DNA of 22,959 nt from CAIZIN01 sp964483025 (GCA_964483025.1 CAYZZT010000008.1:1-22959), one strand, 5' to 3'; shown: positions 13,296 to 21,098, numbered from the stretch's first letter. Numbers and translations are program-made. The notes: generated from the letters alone by a model not told the origin.

Positions 13296-13358
13296 CTGGA
13301 TCCCCGGAGTACCGAGGACGACACAAAACATAGTTACTTCGTTCGTTGTTTTGTGTCG
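13296..13358. repeat. GGATCCCCGGAGTACCGAGG module with CGACACAAAACA hairpin
   Basis: TGGATCCCCGGAGTACCGAGG is followed by arms CGACACAAAACA (13319-13330) and TGTTTTGTGTCG (13347-13358) around a TTACTTCGTTCG loop. The same module recurs at 14075-14130 with a changed but still paired stem base. Confidence 0.8.
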
Positions 13359-13370
13359 ATTATATATTCT

Positions 13371-13393
13371 CCACCATTATGCTATAATGGTGG
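13371..13393 (+). promoter_or_regulatory. Extended -10 inside a perfect palindrome (candidate operator)
   Basis: CCACCATTAT (13371-13380) and ATAATGGTGG (13384-13393) are a perfect 10-bp inverted repeat. The right arm overlaps the extended -10 box TGC-TATAAT (13380-13388), which lies 9 nt before the ATG at 13398. A protein bound here would block RNA polymerase. Confidence 0.6.
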
Positions 13394-13397
13394 TATT

Positions 13398-13769
13398 ATG
13401 ATGTACGATAATATATATGGCCAAGGACGCTTTTTTGGTGGCCAAGGACCTGAGAATTTTTTTGGTCCTGGGTGGTTGCTAGGAATGTCTCTTTTGGGAG
13501 GTTTATTTTTATTATTAGTTTTAGTTTCATTAGCACTTAAAGGTTTTGCTCTTTGGCACGCATCAAAGCGAAATGAGAAGTGGTGGTTCGTCGCACTTCT
13601 TTTAATAAATACACTTGGTATTTTAGAACTTGTGTATCTTATCTTTTTTGCAAAAGTAATATTTAACAAAAAAGGTCATCACGGAAAGTTTTGTGAAAAT
13701 TGTGGCGAAAAATGTAAAGATTGTACTTGCGAAGGGGGATGTTGTGGCGAAGTATCGCCCGCTGACTAA
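13398..13769 (+). CDS. DUF5652-like membrane protein with Cys-rich tail
   Basis: 123 aa from ATG 13398. After a Gly/Phe-rich start (GQGRFFGGQGPENFFGPG) come two hydrophobic helices: LLGMSLLGGLFLLLVLVSLALKGFALWHASKR and WWFVALLLINTLGILELVYLIFFAKVIF. The KGFALWHASKRNEKWWFVALLLINTLGILELVYLIFF stretch matches the small DUF5652 proteins common in Patescibacteria, function unknown. Unusual is the tail FCENCGEKCKDCTCEGGCCG, with eight cysteines in about 20 residues. That is well able to bind metal or an Fe-S cluster, presumably on the inner face. A palindrome over its promoter suggests regulation, perhaps by metal (inference). Confidence 0.82.
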   Translation: MMYDNIYGQGRFFGGQGPENFFGPGWLLGMSLLGGLFLLLVLVSLALKGFALWHASKRNEKWWFVALLLINTLGILELVYLIFFAKVIFNKKGHHGKFCENCGEKCKDCTCEGGCCGEVSPAD

Positions 13770-13796
13770 CGCAGACTAGACGCAGACGACGCAGAC
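13770..13796. repeat. CGCAGAC short tandem repeat
   Basis: CGCAGAC at 13770-13776, 13781-13787 and 13790-13796, directly after the stop codon. The inverted form GTCTGCG is repeated four times at 14213-14249. Similar words are found near 9521, 22600 and 22801. Confidence 0.75.
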
Positions 13797-13823
13797 TGGA
13801 ATTCATAAAAAAATACAGAATGT

Positions 13824-13858
13824 AAAATGCGTGGCGCCTTTGGCGCCACGCATTTTGA
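13824..13858 (+). terminator. Terminator after the DUF5652-like gene
   Basis: AAAATGCGTGGCGCC-ttt-GGCGCCACGCATTTT, a 15-bp perfect stem ending in T's. Confidence 0.8.
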
Positions 13859-13930
13859 ATTGTTTTAAATTTATTATTTTGAATTTTGACTTCAGATCAC
13901 ACATAATTTCTTACTAGAAATTTGTTCGAT

Positions 13931-14130
13931 CAAGAATATTTTTCTACTGAAAAATTTCCTGACCACACCTCACTCACCTTCGTTCGCTCCGGTCTTGCGC
14001 TCGAAAACTCTTCCGAGCTCACCCGACTCGCACCGTCGTGCTCCGTCTTTGAATCGTGTCCCACACGATTCAACCCCGGAGTACCGAGGACGACACAAAA
14101 TATTGTCGCTTCGCTCTGTATTTTGTGTCG
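13931..14130 (+). repeat. Structured repeat cluster upstream of comF end
   Basis: In order: the segment shared with 9514-9473, hairpin ATTTTTC-TACT-GAAAAAT (13938-13955), CTCACCTTCGTTCGCTCC, GACTCGCACCGTCGTGC, linker TCCGTCTTT (14042-14050), hairpin TTGAATCGTGT-ccc-ACACGATTCAA, the CCCCGGAGTACCGAGG module, and arms CGACACAAAATA (14091-14102) / TATTTTGTGTCG (14119-14130). Open frames across it are repeat translations, not genes. Confidence 0.8.
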
Positions 14131-14140
14131 ATTTGTTTCG

Positions 14141-14266
14141 GCCTGCCCGGCCAGGGATTTCGCCTGCCCGGCCAGGGTGCTTCGGATTTCGGATTTTGCC
14201 GACTGTATTCTAGTCTGCGTCGTCTGCGTATAGTCTGCGTATGTCTGCGAGGACTGTACTCAGTCC
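14141..14266. repeat. GC-rich palindromic inserts and GTCTGCG repeats
   Basis: GCCTGCCCGGCCAGGG occurs at 14141-14156 and 14162-14177, both placed inside a GAAATCCGAA-type repeat like that at 8662. Then come TTCGGATTTCGG, four GTCTGCG words (14213-14249) and a hairpin GGACTG-TACT-CAGTCC (14251-14266) that touches the comF stop codon and may end its transcript. Confidence 0.75.
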
Positions 14267-14916
14267 TAATGTGCGATGGTGTACGCCACCACACTCCTCG
14301 CCCCGGCTTTCAACAATTCTTTTCTAGCTTCTTCCAGTGTCGCCCCAGTTGTCCACACATCATCAATTAAAATTATATTTCTATTTTTTATTTTTTCAGG
14401 CATACACACAGCAAAAGAGTTTTTGATATTTTTTAACCTCCCAATCCTATTTTTAGTATGTGCTTGGCTCTGGTTCTCTTTAATTTTAACAAGTGTTTTA
14501 TAGTTATATTCAAAATACTTATCTTGATCAATTTGCTCAATATAATAAACAATTCTGTCGCATTGATTGAAACCATGTTCCTTCATTCGGTGCCGAGTTG
14601 CTGGTATAGGTATTATTATAGGGCGAACAAAATTAGATATTTCTATTTTTTCACTTATATCCTCAAGTAAATAGTCATAGATTATCTTTGAAATTTGTTT
14701 TGTTACTTTTTTATCCCCCTTGTATTTGATGAATTTTATTAGTTTCTTTACTACCGCATTTTTGTAATAGAAAATAGAAAAAATATAAGGATTATCATTG
14801 ACAGCCTTAGTTAAAGTTTGAAAACTGTCCGTGCTCAATATCTCTTCTTTATCGGGGAAAAGTATACTTATTAAATATCCACAGCTTCTATCCCAAAAAA
14901 CTTTTATATAATTCAT
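14266..14916 (-). CDS. comF: ComF family phosphoribosyltransferase-like protein
   Basis: 216 aa. The C-terminal half has the phosphoribosyltransferase signature NIILIDDVWTTGATLEEARKELLKAGARSVVAYTIAH, and before it RPIIIPIPATRHRMKEHGFNQCDRI, both typical of ComF. The N-terminal zinc-finger cysteines found in many ComF proteins are absent. ComF is needed for DNA uptake in naturally competent bacteria; its reaction is not settled. The only ATG near the start is 14916; an upstream in-frame TTG at 14931 is less likely. The gene is divergent from pilM with overlapping promoter regions, which ties it to the pilus cluster. Confidence 0.9.
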   Translation of the reverse strand: MNYIKVFWDRSCGYLISILFPDKEEILSTDSFQTLTKAVNDNPYIFSIFYYKNAVVKKLIKFIKYKGDKKVTKQISKIIYDYLLEDISEKIEISNFVRPIIIPIPATRHRMKEHGFNQCDRIVYYIEQIDQDKYFEYNYKTLVKIKENQSQAHTKNRIGRLKNIKNSFAVCMPEKIKNRNIILIDDVWTTGATLEEARKELLKAGARSVVAYTIAH

Positions 14917-14923
14917 ATATATA

Positions 14924-14941
14924 TGATACAATAAAAAGGAG
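14924..14941 (+). promoter_or_regulatory. pilM promoter and Shine-Dalgarno site
   Basis: TGA-TACAAT (14924-14932) is an extended -10 box. AAGGAG (14936-14941) lies 5 nt before the pilM ATG. The promoter shares its bases with the comF upstream region, so the two may interfere. Confidence 0.6.
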
Positions 14942-14946
14942 TTTGT

Positions 14947-16086
14947 ATGTCTAATTTACTTTCAAACATATTTAATAAATTTTTAAGCACTAAAAGTGAG
15001 AGTGTTCTTGGTATTGATATTGGATCATCATCAATTAAAGTTGTTCAGGTGAAAAATAAAAAAGGAAAGGTTATTTTGGAAACATATGGTGAGCTTGCTC
15101 TTGGGCCATATGGTGGATTTCAGCCCGGTCAGGCCACAAACCTGCCACCAGAGAAAATAATTGAGGCTTTAAAAGATATAATGAAAGAAGCAAATGTTAC
15201 AACAAAAAATTGCGGTATTTCAATTCCAATTAAATCGAGTATGGTTTTTACTATTGATATGCCAATGTTTTCTGATAAGCAATTAAATCAAATGGTGCCC
15301 ATTGAAGCAAGAAAATATATTCCAGTACCAATTTCTGAAGTAACTCTAGATTGGTTTGTTATTCCCACTTCAGAAGATATCCCCGATACCTCATCTACCG
15401 ACTTTCCAAAAGATGAAAAAGCAAAAGAGGCAAATAAAAAAAATGTTCAAGTTTTGATTGTCGCAATTCATAATGATGTTCTTACTCGTTTTTCAGATTT
15501 GGTAACGGGTGCGGAACTCAATGCTGGTTTTTTTGAAATAGAAATGTTTAGTACCGCAAGAGCAATAATGGATCAAGACAGTTCTCCTGTAATGATATTT
15601 GATATGGGCGCTGGTGCAACCAAGCTTTATATTATTGAGAGAGGGGTTATTAGGAATTCTCATACCATAAGCAAAGGATCCCAAGATGTTACAATGGCCA
15701 TATCTTCCTCGCTCGGAGTTCCAATAGATAAAGCAGAAAAAATGAAAATAAATTTTGGTTCAAATCTTCCAGATGAAGATAGTAAAATAATTGATGTAAT
15801 AGGGTTTGTTATTGACCCAATTCTTTCGGAGGTAAACACTGTCCTATTAAATTATGAAAGAAAATATAATAAAAATGTGACAAAAATTTTACTTGCCGGA
15901 GGCGGAGTGGCATTAAATGGTTTTGCTGAATATGCAAGTAAAAAATTAAATACTCAAGTTACTTTAGCCTTACCTTTTTCTAAGGTGGAGACACCCGCCT
16001 TCCTAAATGAGGTTTTAAGAAGCACAGGAGTTAGCTTTTCTGTTGCCATAGGTTTGGCAATACGTCGTTTACAAGAAATACAATAG
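14947..16086 (+). CDS. pilM: Type IV pilus assembly protein PilM
   Basis: Cytoplasmic actin-like ATPase that recruits PilN to build the alignment complex. 379 aa. Seen: VLGIDIGSSSIKVVQVK (phosphate-1 motif, about 21-37), the SHS2-type insert with MPMFSDKQLNQMVPIEARKYIPVPISEVTLDWFVI, the second phosphate motif IFDMGAGATKLYIIERG, and the adenosine motif ILLAGGGVALNGFAEYASKKL. Length is usual. First gene of the cluster and one of the few with a good Shine-Dalgarno site, so translation of this leading gene may set the level of the machine. pilN follows 45 nt later. Confidence 0.95.
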   Translation: MSNLLSNIFNKFLSTKSESVLGIDIGSSSIKVVQVKNKKGKVILETYGELALGPYGGFQPGQATNLPPEKIIEALKDIMKEANVTTKNCGISIPIKSSMVFTIDMPMFSDKQLNQMVPIEARKYIPVPISEVTLDWFVIPTSEDIPDTSSTDFPKDEKAKEANKKNVQVLIVAIHNDVLTRFSDLVTGAELNAGFFEIEMFSTARAIMDQDSSPVMIFDMGAGATKLYIIERGVIRNSHTISKGSQDVTMAISSSLGVPIDKAEKMKINFGSNLPDEDSKIIDVIGFVIDPILSEVNTVLLNYERKYNKNVTKILLAGGGVALNGFAEYASKKLNTQVTLALPFSKVETPAFLNEVLRSTGVSFSVAIGLAIRRLQEIQ

Positions 16087-16105
16087 CATTTTTTTTCTTT
16101 TGTAT

Positions 16106-16111
16106 TATAAT
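16106..16111 (+). promoter_or_regulatory. -10 box upstream of pilN
   Basis: TATAAT, 20 nt before the ATG at 16132, in the only sizeable gap of the pilM-pilB stretch. It could give pilN-pilB a secondary start. No Shine-Dalgarno site precedes the ATG. Confidence 0.45.
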
Positions 16112-16131
16112 ATATGTAATAGTACATCTTT

Positions 16132-16764
16132 ATGGAACCAAAATTTCAAACATCATTTATACCGAAAAAACCACTAGGAACATCCGAGAGTATTGCCCGG
16201 AAGTCAATAGATTTTTTTTCAATAATTGCCACAATACTTTTCTTGGGGAGCATAGTTCTTGCTGGAGCTGTTTATGCTTGGAGATTTACACTTGAAAAAA
16301 AAGTAGCAAATAGCGAGGCAAGTTTAGTAAAAGCAAAGGAAGAGTTTGACCAAAATTTTATTGGTTACGTAAATAGATTAAATTCTCGCATAGAGACTTC
16401 AAAAGGTTTATTAAGTGGGCACGTGGGAGCTTCTACTATCTTTGGTTTTCTCGCATCTCATACTTTAAAAACTGTTTCTTATTCAAATTTTTCATATTCC
16501 TACGAAGCTGATGGGACAGTAAAGGTTTCCTTGTCTGGTACTGCAAAAAGCTATAACACTATTGCTCTTCAGTCTGAGGAATTTGGCAAGCAAAATCAGT
16601 ATATAAAAAGCCCTATTTTTTCTAATTTAAGCCTTGATCAAAATGGTAATGTTAGCTTTAGCCTGACTGCACTTCTAGATAAGAGTTTAGTTTCATATGA
16701 AAAAAATCTAGGAAGATTAACAGAGCCAAATAATGTGGGGACATCAACTAATGTACAAAACTAA
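16132..16764 (+). CDS. pilN: Type IV pilus assembly protein PilN
   Basis: 210-aa inner-membrane protein of the PilM-PilN-PilO complex. A short cytoplasmic head (MEPKFQTSFIPKKPLG) is followed by one transmembrane helix (about 28-50, FFSIIATILFLGSIVLAGAVYAW). Next come a coiled-coil stretch (LEKKVANSEASLVKAKEEFDQNFIGYVNRLNSRIETSKGLL) and a ferredoxin-like periplasmic-type domain ending near LLDKSLVSYEK. In known systems the PilN head binds PilM; here the conserved head motif is not obvious, so the name rests on topology and gene order. The tail (NNVGTSTNVQN) is polar. Confidence 0.8.
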   Translation: MEPKFQTSFIPKKPLGTSESIARKSIDFFSIIATILFLGSIVLAGAVYAWRFTLEKKVANSEASLVKAKEEFDQNFIGYVNRLNSRIETSKGLLSGHVGASTIFGFLASHTLKTVSYSNFSYSYEADGTVKVSLSGTAKSYNTIALQSEEFGKQNQYIKSPIFSNLSLDQNGNVSFSLTALLDKSLVSYEKNLGRLTEPNNVGTSTNVQN

Positions 16765-16776
16765 AATATTAATTAT

Positions 16777-17337
16777 ATGAAATCATTAACACCAATAATT
16801 TTTATCATAGTTTCTATCATTATCTTTTTTACTTTGGTTGATCCGATTTACAAAGATGTAAAAGCCTTACAAGTAAAGAATGCTGAATATCAAGATGTGC
16901 TAGATAAATCTACACAACTATTAGCGCAGAGAAAGGCATTGCAAGATAAATATGATAGTTTTTCAAAAGAGGATCTTGATCGTTTACAGAAGCTTTTGCC
17001 TGACACTGTTGATAACGTAAGATTAATTATTGATATTGAAGGTATAACTAAACGTCCAGAATTTAATCTTACTTTGAAAAATATACGTCTTGATATGTCT
17101 ACCCCAACTAAAGGAGATGCAAAAGATGCAGTTAAAACTATTACTGCGGGAGAGGGAAAATACGGCACTATTCCTATGGGGTTTTCTGTTAGTGCCGACT
17201 ATAATACTTTCTTAAGTTTTCTTGAGGCATTAGAAACTAGTTTGAGAATTGTGGATGTAACAAATATTGCTCTCACGCCAGGAGATAAGGGGATTTATTC
17301 ATTTGATATTTCTTTAAAAACATATTGGCTTAAATAA
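16777..17337 (+). CDS. pilO: Type IV pilus assembly protein PilO
   Basis: 186 aa, partner of PilN. One transmembrane helix at the N-terminus (LTPIIFIIVSIIIFFTLVDPIY), then a coiled coil (VKALQVKNAEYQDVLDKSTQLLAQRKALQDKYDSF), then a compact domain with LDRLQKLLPDTVDNVRLIIDIEGI, typical of PilO, and MGFSVSADYNTFLSFLEALETSLRIVDVTNIAL. It starts 12 nt after the pilN stop without a Shine-Dalgarno site (AATTATATG), so translation may couple to the upstream gene. The order after pilN supports the name. Confidence 0.88.
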   Translation: MKSLTPIIFIIVSIIIFFTLVDPIYKDVKALQVKNAEYQDVLDKSTQLLAQRKALQDKYDSFSKEDLDRLQKLLPDTVDNVRLIIDIEGITKRPEFNLTLKNIRLDMSTPTKGDAKDAVKTITAGEGKYGTIPMGFSVSADYNTFLSFLEALETSLRIVDVTNIALTPGDKGIYSFDISLKTYWLK

Positions 17338-17342
17338 AAATT

Positions 17343-17702
17343 ATGTCATCAACCATAAAAACAGTAATTATAGTTTTAGTCTTATCAGGGATAGTTTTTT
17401 TTGGTTATAATTATCTTAATAAGACAAGTGCCCCAAGTGATACTTTGTTGACACAAACTTCAGCAAATACATCTAAAATGGGCGCAGAGGTGCTCTCAGC
17501 ATTAAATCAACTTAAAATCCTAAAGCTTGATGGGGGTATTTTCCAAGACAAAATATTTTTGAGTTTACAAGATACTAGTATATCACTTACTCCTGAGCCC
17601 GTTGGACGTATAAACCCTTTCAGCCCTATAGGTGTTGAGAATGCAAATGCGGTAAGATTTGTTCCTGCAAGCACTACCAGAGCAACATCTACGCAAAGAT
17701 AA
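17343..17702 (+). CDS. PilP-position inner-membrane protein, 119 aa
   Basis: One N-terminal transmembrane helix (TVIIVLVLSGIVFFGYNYL, about 7-25) and a short extracytoplasmic part. The segment LSLQDTSISLTPEPVGRINPFSPIG recalls the proline-rich (RDPF-type) linker of PilP, which connects PilN/PilO to the outer parts of the machine. There is no lipobox Cys and no secretin domain partner, as expected if this organism lacks an outer membrane. The tail is Thr/Ser-rich. It lies 5 nt after pilO and 13 nt before pilB. Equivalence to PilP is inferred from position and this short motif only. Confidence 0.65.
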   Translation: MSSTIKTVIIVLVLSGIVFFGYNYLNKTSAPSDTLLTQTSANTSKMGAEVLSALNQLKILKLDGGIFQDKIFLSLQDTSISLTPEPVGRINPFSPIGVENANAVRFVPASTTRATSTQR

Positions 17703-17715
17703 ATAAAATAATTAT

Positions 17716-19428
17716 ATGAATTTTTTTGAATTTCTTGTTGAAAAGAAAATAATAGACAAGGGCAGTGTTCCAGCTCTAAAAACAGATTTAGAGAAAATTT
17801 CTATAGAAAAAGCTCTTATGGGCCGTGGACTTTCAGAGCTTGATATATTGGGTCTTCGTGGTGAATATTTTAATATTCCTATTCGTAAAATTGAGGAAGG
17901 CTCGGTGCCTTTTGATGTTTTGAAATATATTCCAGAAGAATCTGCACAGCACTATAAGTTTGTGCCAATAAATATTAAAGATGGTTTTCTTGAGATTGGT
18001 CTAACCGATCCAGATAGTATAGAAGCTCGTGATGCTTTGAATTTTATTTCTTCAAAGGTTAATATGCCTTTTAAAGTATTTCTCATTGCAGAAAGTGATT
18101 TTAATAAAGTTTTAGAAGTTTACAAAGGTCTTTCTGGCGAAGTTACAAAAGCTCTTACTGAATTAGACGGTGAACTTTCTGAAGAGGAGGAGCTTCTTTT
18201 AAGTGATAAGGGGACAGTAACAAAATCTAAAACTGGCACAACCATAATTGAAGATGCTCCTGTAACTAAAATTGTTGCAACTATACTTCGTTATGCTGTA
18301 GAAGGATTGGCATCTGACGTTCACATAGAGCCGATGGCAGATAAAATCCGTGTGCGTTTTCGAGTAGATGGCGATTTAAATACAAGTTTGATTCTTCCCA
18401 TAAAAGTTCTTTCTTCTGTGGCAGCTCGTATTAAAATTCTTTGTGGTATGAAGCTTGATGAAAAAAGAAAGCCCCAAGATGGAAGTTTTTCTGCACGTGT
18501 AGAAGGGAGACAAATTGATTTTCGTGTATCTACATTTCCAACAGTTTATGGTGAGAAAGTCGTGATGCGTATTTTAGATAAAGAAAAGGGAGTAAAAAAA
18601 CTTGAAGATCTTGGTATGTCAGATGAAAATATTGCTCTTATACGAGAAGCAATTAAAAGACCATACGGATTAATTCTTATTTCTGGCCCAACTGGTTCTG
18701 GTAAGTCAACAACCCTTTACGCGATGCTCAATGAAATAGATAAAGAGTCAAATAATGTACTTTCTCTTGAAGATCCAGTGGAATATAATATTCCGAGTAT
18801 AAGTCAGTCTCAAGTTCACCCAGAAATTGGTTACGATTTCTCCACAGGTCTTCGCACCACACTTCGTCAGGACCCAGATATTATTATGGTGGGAGAGATT
18901 CGTGATGCTGAAACAGCAAAGCTTGCAATCCAAGCTTCTTTAACTGGTCACCTTGTCCTTTCTACAATTCACACCAATAATTCTACGGGTATTATACCTC
19001 GTCTTATTGATATGGGAGTTGATCCTTTTCTTATTCCACCAACTCTTATCTTAGGTATGGCTCAGCGTCTCGTGCGTAAATTAGGTCCGGGTGCAGGAAG
19101 AGTTTTGCCGATTAATGAAAGTTTGAAATTAATGCTAGAAAAACAATTTTCAGATCTTCCAGATGCATATCGTTCAAAAATACCTATTCCACAAGAGGTT
19201 CTCGCACTTTCTTCTTCAGTTGAGTGTCCGAGTGGTATACGTGGGCGAGAGGCGGTGATTGAAATGTATAAAATGGATCCAGATATCGAAAAAGTTATTC
19301 TGACTAATCCTGTAGATTCTGAAATTTATAAAGTTGTAAGAAGTAAAGGTATGCTTACCATGAAGGAGGATGCTATTTTAAAAGCATTTCAAAAGCTAAT
19401 TCCTTTTGAAGAAATTAATAATTTGTAA
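17716..19428 (+). CDS. pilB: Type IV pilus extension ATPase PilB
   Basis: Hexameric ATPase that powers pilus assembly. 570 aa. N-terminal MshEN-like domain about 1-150 (ALMGRGLSELDILGLRGEYFNIPI, YKFVPINIKDGFLEIGLTDPDS), then the GspE core: ASDVHIEPMADKIRVRFRVDG (199-219), Walker A GPTGSGKS (324-331), Asp box LEDPVEY (351-357), Walker B IIMVGEIRD (389-397) and His box LTGHLVLSTIHTN (409-421). The C-terminal tetracysteine zinc site of many GspE/PilB proteins is absent: where CxxC pairs are expected the chain reads RKLGPGAGRVLPINESL, and a single Cys remains in ALSSSVECPSG. The start has no Shine-Dalgarno site. Confidence 0.95.
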   Translation: MNFFEFLVEKKIIDKGSVPALKTDLEKISIEKALMGRGLSELDILGLRGEYFNIPIRKIEEGSVPFDVLKYIPEESAQHYKFVPINIKDGFLEIGLTDPDSIEARDALNFISSKVNMPFKVFLIAESDFNKVLEVYKGLSGEVTKALTELDGELSEEEELLLSDKGTVTKSKTGTTIIEDAPVTKIVATILRYAVEGLASDVHIEPMADKIRVRFRVDGDLNTSLILPIKVLSSVAARIKILCGMKLDEKRKPQDGSFSARVEGRQIDFRVSTFPTVYGEKVVMRILDKEKGVKKLEDLGMSDENIALIREAIKRPYGLILISGPTGSGKSTTLYAMLNEIDKESNNVLSLEDPVEYNIPSISQSQVHPEIGYDFSTGLRTTLRQDPDIIMVGEIRDAETAKLAIQASLTGHLVLSTIHTNNSTGIIPRLIDMGVDPFLIPPTLILGMAQRLVRKLGPGAGRVLPINESLKLMLEKQFSDLPDAYRSKIPIPQEVLALSSSVECPSGIRGREAVIEMYKMDPDIEKVILTNPVDSEIYKVVRSKGMLTMKEDAILKAFQKLIPFEEINNL

Positions 19429-19434
19429 TATAAT
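19406..19434 (+). promoter_or_regulatory. Promoter of the receiver gene, inside pilB
   Basis: TTGAAG (19406-19411), exactly 17 bp, TATAAT (19429-19434), then 6 nt to the ATG at 19441. The -35 box lies in the last codons of pilB. It allows the receiver (and perhaps pilT) to be made separately as a leaderless message. Confidence 0.65.
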
Positions 19435-19440
19435 ATATAT

Positions 19441-19848
19441 ATGAACACAGACCCACTTGTAAAGAAAATAAATATTTTGATTATTGATGACGATAAGTTT
19501 TTGCTTGATATGTATTCTTTGAAATTTTCAAAAGGGGGATATGAAGTGAATACAGCTTTTAATGGTTCTGAGGCATTGGCAAAAATTAAAGATGGGTATA
19601 GTCCTGATATAATTTTATGTGACATTATTATGCCTGTTATGGATGGGCTTACTTTTTTGAAAGAATTAAGAGCTGAAAAGCTTATTCCAAATGCCACTAT
19701 AGTGGTGCTTTCAAATCAGGGACAAAATGAAGATATTGAATTAGCCAAAACTTTCAATATAGATGGATACATTGTTAAGGCACTGACTATTCCTTCTGAG
19801 GTTCTTGAGCAGGTGGCAATAATTTACAAAGGTAAAAGTGGGAAGTAA
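19441..19848 (+). CDS. Single-domain response regulator (CheY-like)
   Basis: 135 aa, one receiver domain with no output domain. Acidic pocket DDD at 16-18 (ILIIDDDKF), phospho-acceptor Asp61 (IILCDIIMPVMDG), Ser91 (VVLSNQ) and Lys113 (GYIVKAL): all switch residues are present. No histidine kinase is in the window. Placed between pilB and pilT with its own promoter, it is a good candidate for controlling pilus extension or retraction by protein contact, as PilG/PilH-type receivers do elsewhere (inference). I know this arrangement from other Patescibacteria pilus clusters, though I cannot check it here. Confidence 0.92.
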   Translation: MNTDPLVKKINILIIDDDKFLLDMYSLKFSKGGYEVNTAFNGSEALAKIKDGYSPDIILCDIIMPVMDGLTFLKELRAEKLIPNATIVVLSNQGQNEDIELAKTFNIDGYIVKALTIPSEVLEQVAIIYKGKSGK

Positions 19849-20016
19849 TTGAAATGAATTTTTAATTTGGGAGTTAAGTAAGAGTTATTTAAGTATTAAA
19901 TTTTTAATTTTGTAATTTTTAATTTTTAAATAATGCTTTAATTTTTAAAAATTCAAACATTAAGACATTATTTTAAAATTAAAAATTTGTGCTTAAAAAT
20001 TGGCACGCAAAATATT
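19849..20016. other. AT-rich gap between receiver gene and pilT
   Basis: About 168 bp of nearly pure A/T with repeated AATTTTTAA and TTTAAAATT words in both orientations. No gene, clear terminator or convincing promoter is seen. It could hold an AT-rich regulatory or curved-DNA region. Confidence 0.5.
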
Positions 20017-21084
20017 ATGGAAAAAAACTATGGAGCAGAGCTCAATGAGCTTTTAGATACAGTTATTAAAGAAGGGGCATCAGATCTACATTTTTCTGTT
20101 GGAAGACGCCCAACGGTTAGAGTTTCAGGAACACTTGTTCCCCTTGTAAATAAAGATATTTTGACCGAAGAAGACACAAAAGGATTATTGTATCAACTTC
20201 TGTCAAAAGAAAATATAGCAATGTTTGAGGAAAATAAAGAAGTAGATTTTTCTTTCAATCATCAAAATAAATCTCGTTTTCGTGGAAATGGTTTTTATCA
20301 AAAGGGAACAATAGGTGGAGTGCTTCGCCTTATTCCAAATGTTATTCGTACGCTTGAAGAATTAAAATTACCACCTATTCTCGAAACATTTTGTAATAAG
20401 CAACAAGGTTTCTTTTTGGTGGTGGGGCCGGTGGGGCAGGGTAAAACCACAACTCTCGCTTCCATGATTGAACTTATCAATCAACAGCGAGGAGAACATA
20501 TTGTAACTATCGAAGACCCTATTGAATATATGTATGAACCAAAAAAGTCCATGATAGACCAAAGAGAGGTCCGCCTAGATACAAAAGCTTTTCATACAGC
20601 GCTTGTAAGTGCATTAAGACAAGATGTGGATGTTATTTTGGTTGGAGAGATGAGAGATTATGACACTATTTCTGCTGCTGTTACTGCTGCAGAAACTGGT
20701 CACCTTGTTTTCTCCACACTTCACACCAATAATGCTGCCCAAACTATCGATCGTATAATAGACTCTTTCCCACCACAACAACAAGATCAAATTCGTATTC
20801 AGCTCGCCGGATCACTCGTCGGTATTTTCTCACAGCGTCTTATTCCAAGAATTTCTGGTGGCCTTATACCAGCATATGAGCTTTTAATAAACAATAATGC
20901 AGTTTCAAATTTAATTCGCGAAAAAAGAACACATGAAATAAACACTGTTATTGAAACTGGTTCAGAGCACGGAATGATTGATATGGATAGGTCTATTGCA
21001 GAATTGGTAAGAAGGGGAGAGATAAGTATTGAAAATGCTTATTTACATTCGTTCAATCCAAAGACTCTAGAGAGGCTTATATAG
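20017..21084 (+). CDS. pilT: Type IV pilus retraction ATPase PilT
   Basis: Hexameric ATPase that drives pilus retraction. 355 aa from ATG 20017. The frame extends to a TTG at 19987 in AT-rich sequence, which I reject. Seen: GASDLHFSVGRRPTVRVSGTL (20-40), Walker A GPVGQGKT (137-144), Asp box IEDPIEY (165-171), Walker B VILVGEMRD (206-214), His box TGHLVFSTLHTN (227-238) and the PilT-specific AIRNLIRE-type motif, here AVSNLIREKR (295-304). Walker A has VGQ where TGS is usual but keeps the Gly, Lys and Thr. The 168-bp gap before it suggests separate control from pilB. Confidence 0.95.
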   Translation: MEKNYGAELNELLDTVIKEGASDLHFSVGRRPTVRVSGTLVPLVNKDILTEEDTKGLLYQLLSKENIAMFEENKEVDFSFNHQNKSRFRGNGFYQKGTIGGVLRLIPNVIRTLEELKLPPILETFCNKQQGFFLVVGPVGQGKTTTLASMIELINQQRGEHIVTIEDPIEYMYEPKKSMIDQREVRLDTKAFHTALVSALRQDVDVILVGEMRDYDTISAAVTAAETGHLVFSTLHTNNAAQTIDRIIDSFPPQQQDQIRIQLAGSLVGIFSQRLIPRISGGLIPAYELLINNNAVSNLIREKRTHEINTVIETGSEHGMIDMDRSIAELVRRGEISIENAYLHSFNPKTLERLI

Positions 21085-21098
21085 ATCTCATCTCCGTT

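Noticed and set aside
13922..14370. Overlapping open frames of 72-104 aa
   Set aside because: They lie in structured repeats and the comF antisense strand, with compositions typical of repeat translations.
19987..20016. 10-residue extension of PilT
   Set aside because: TTG start in AT-rich non-coding DNA; the family normally begins close to the ASDLHF segment.
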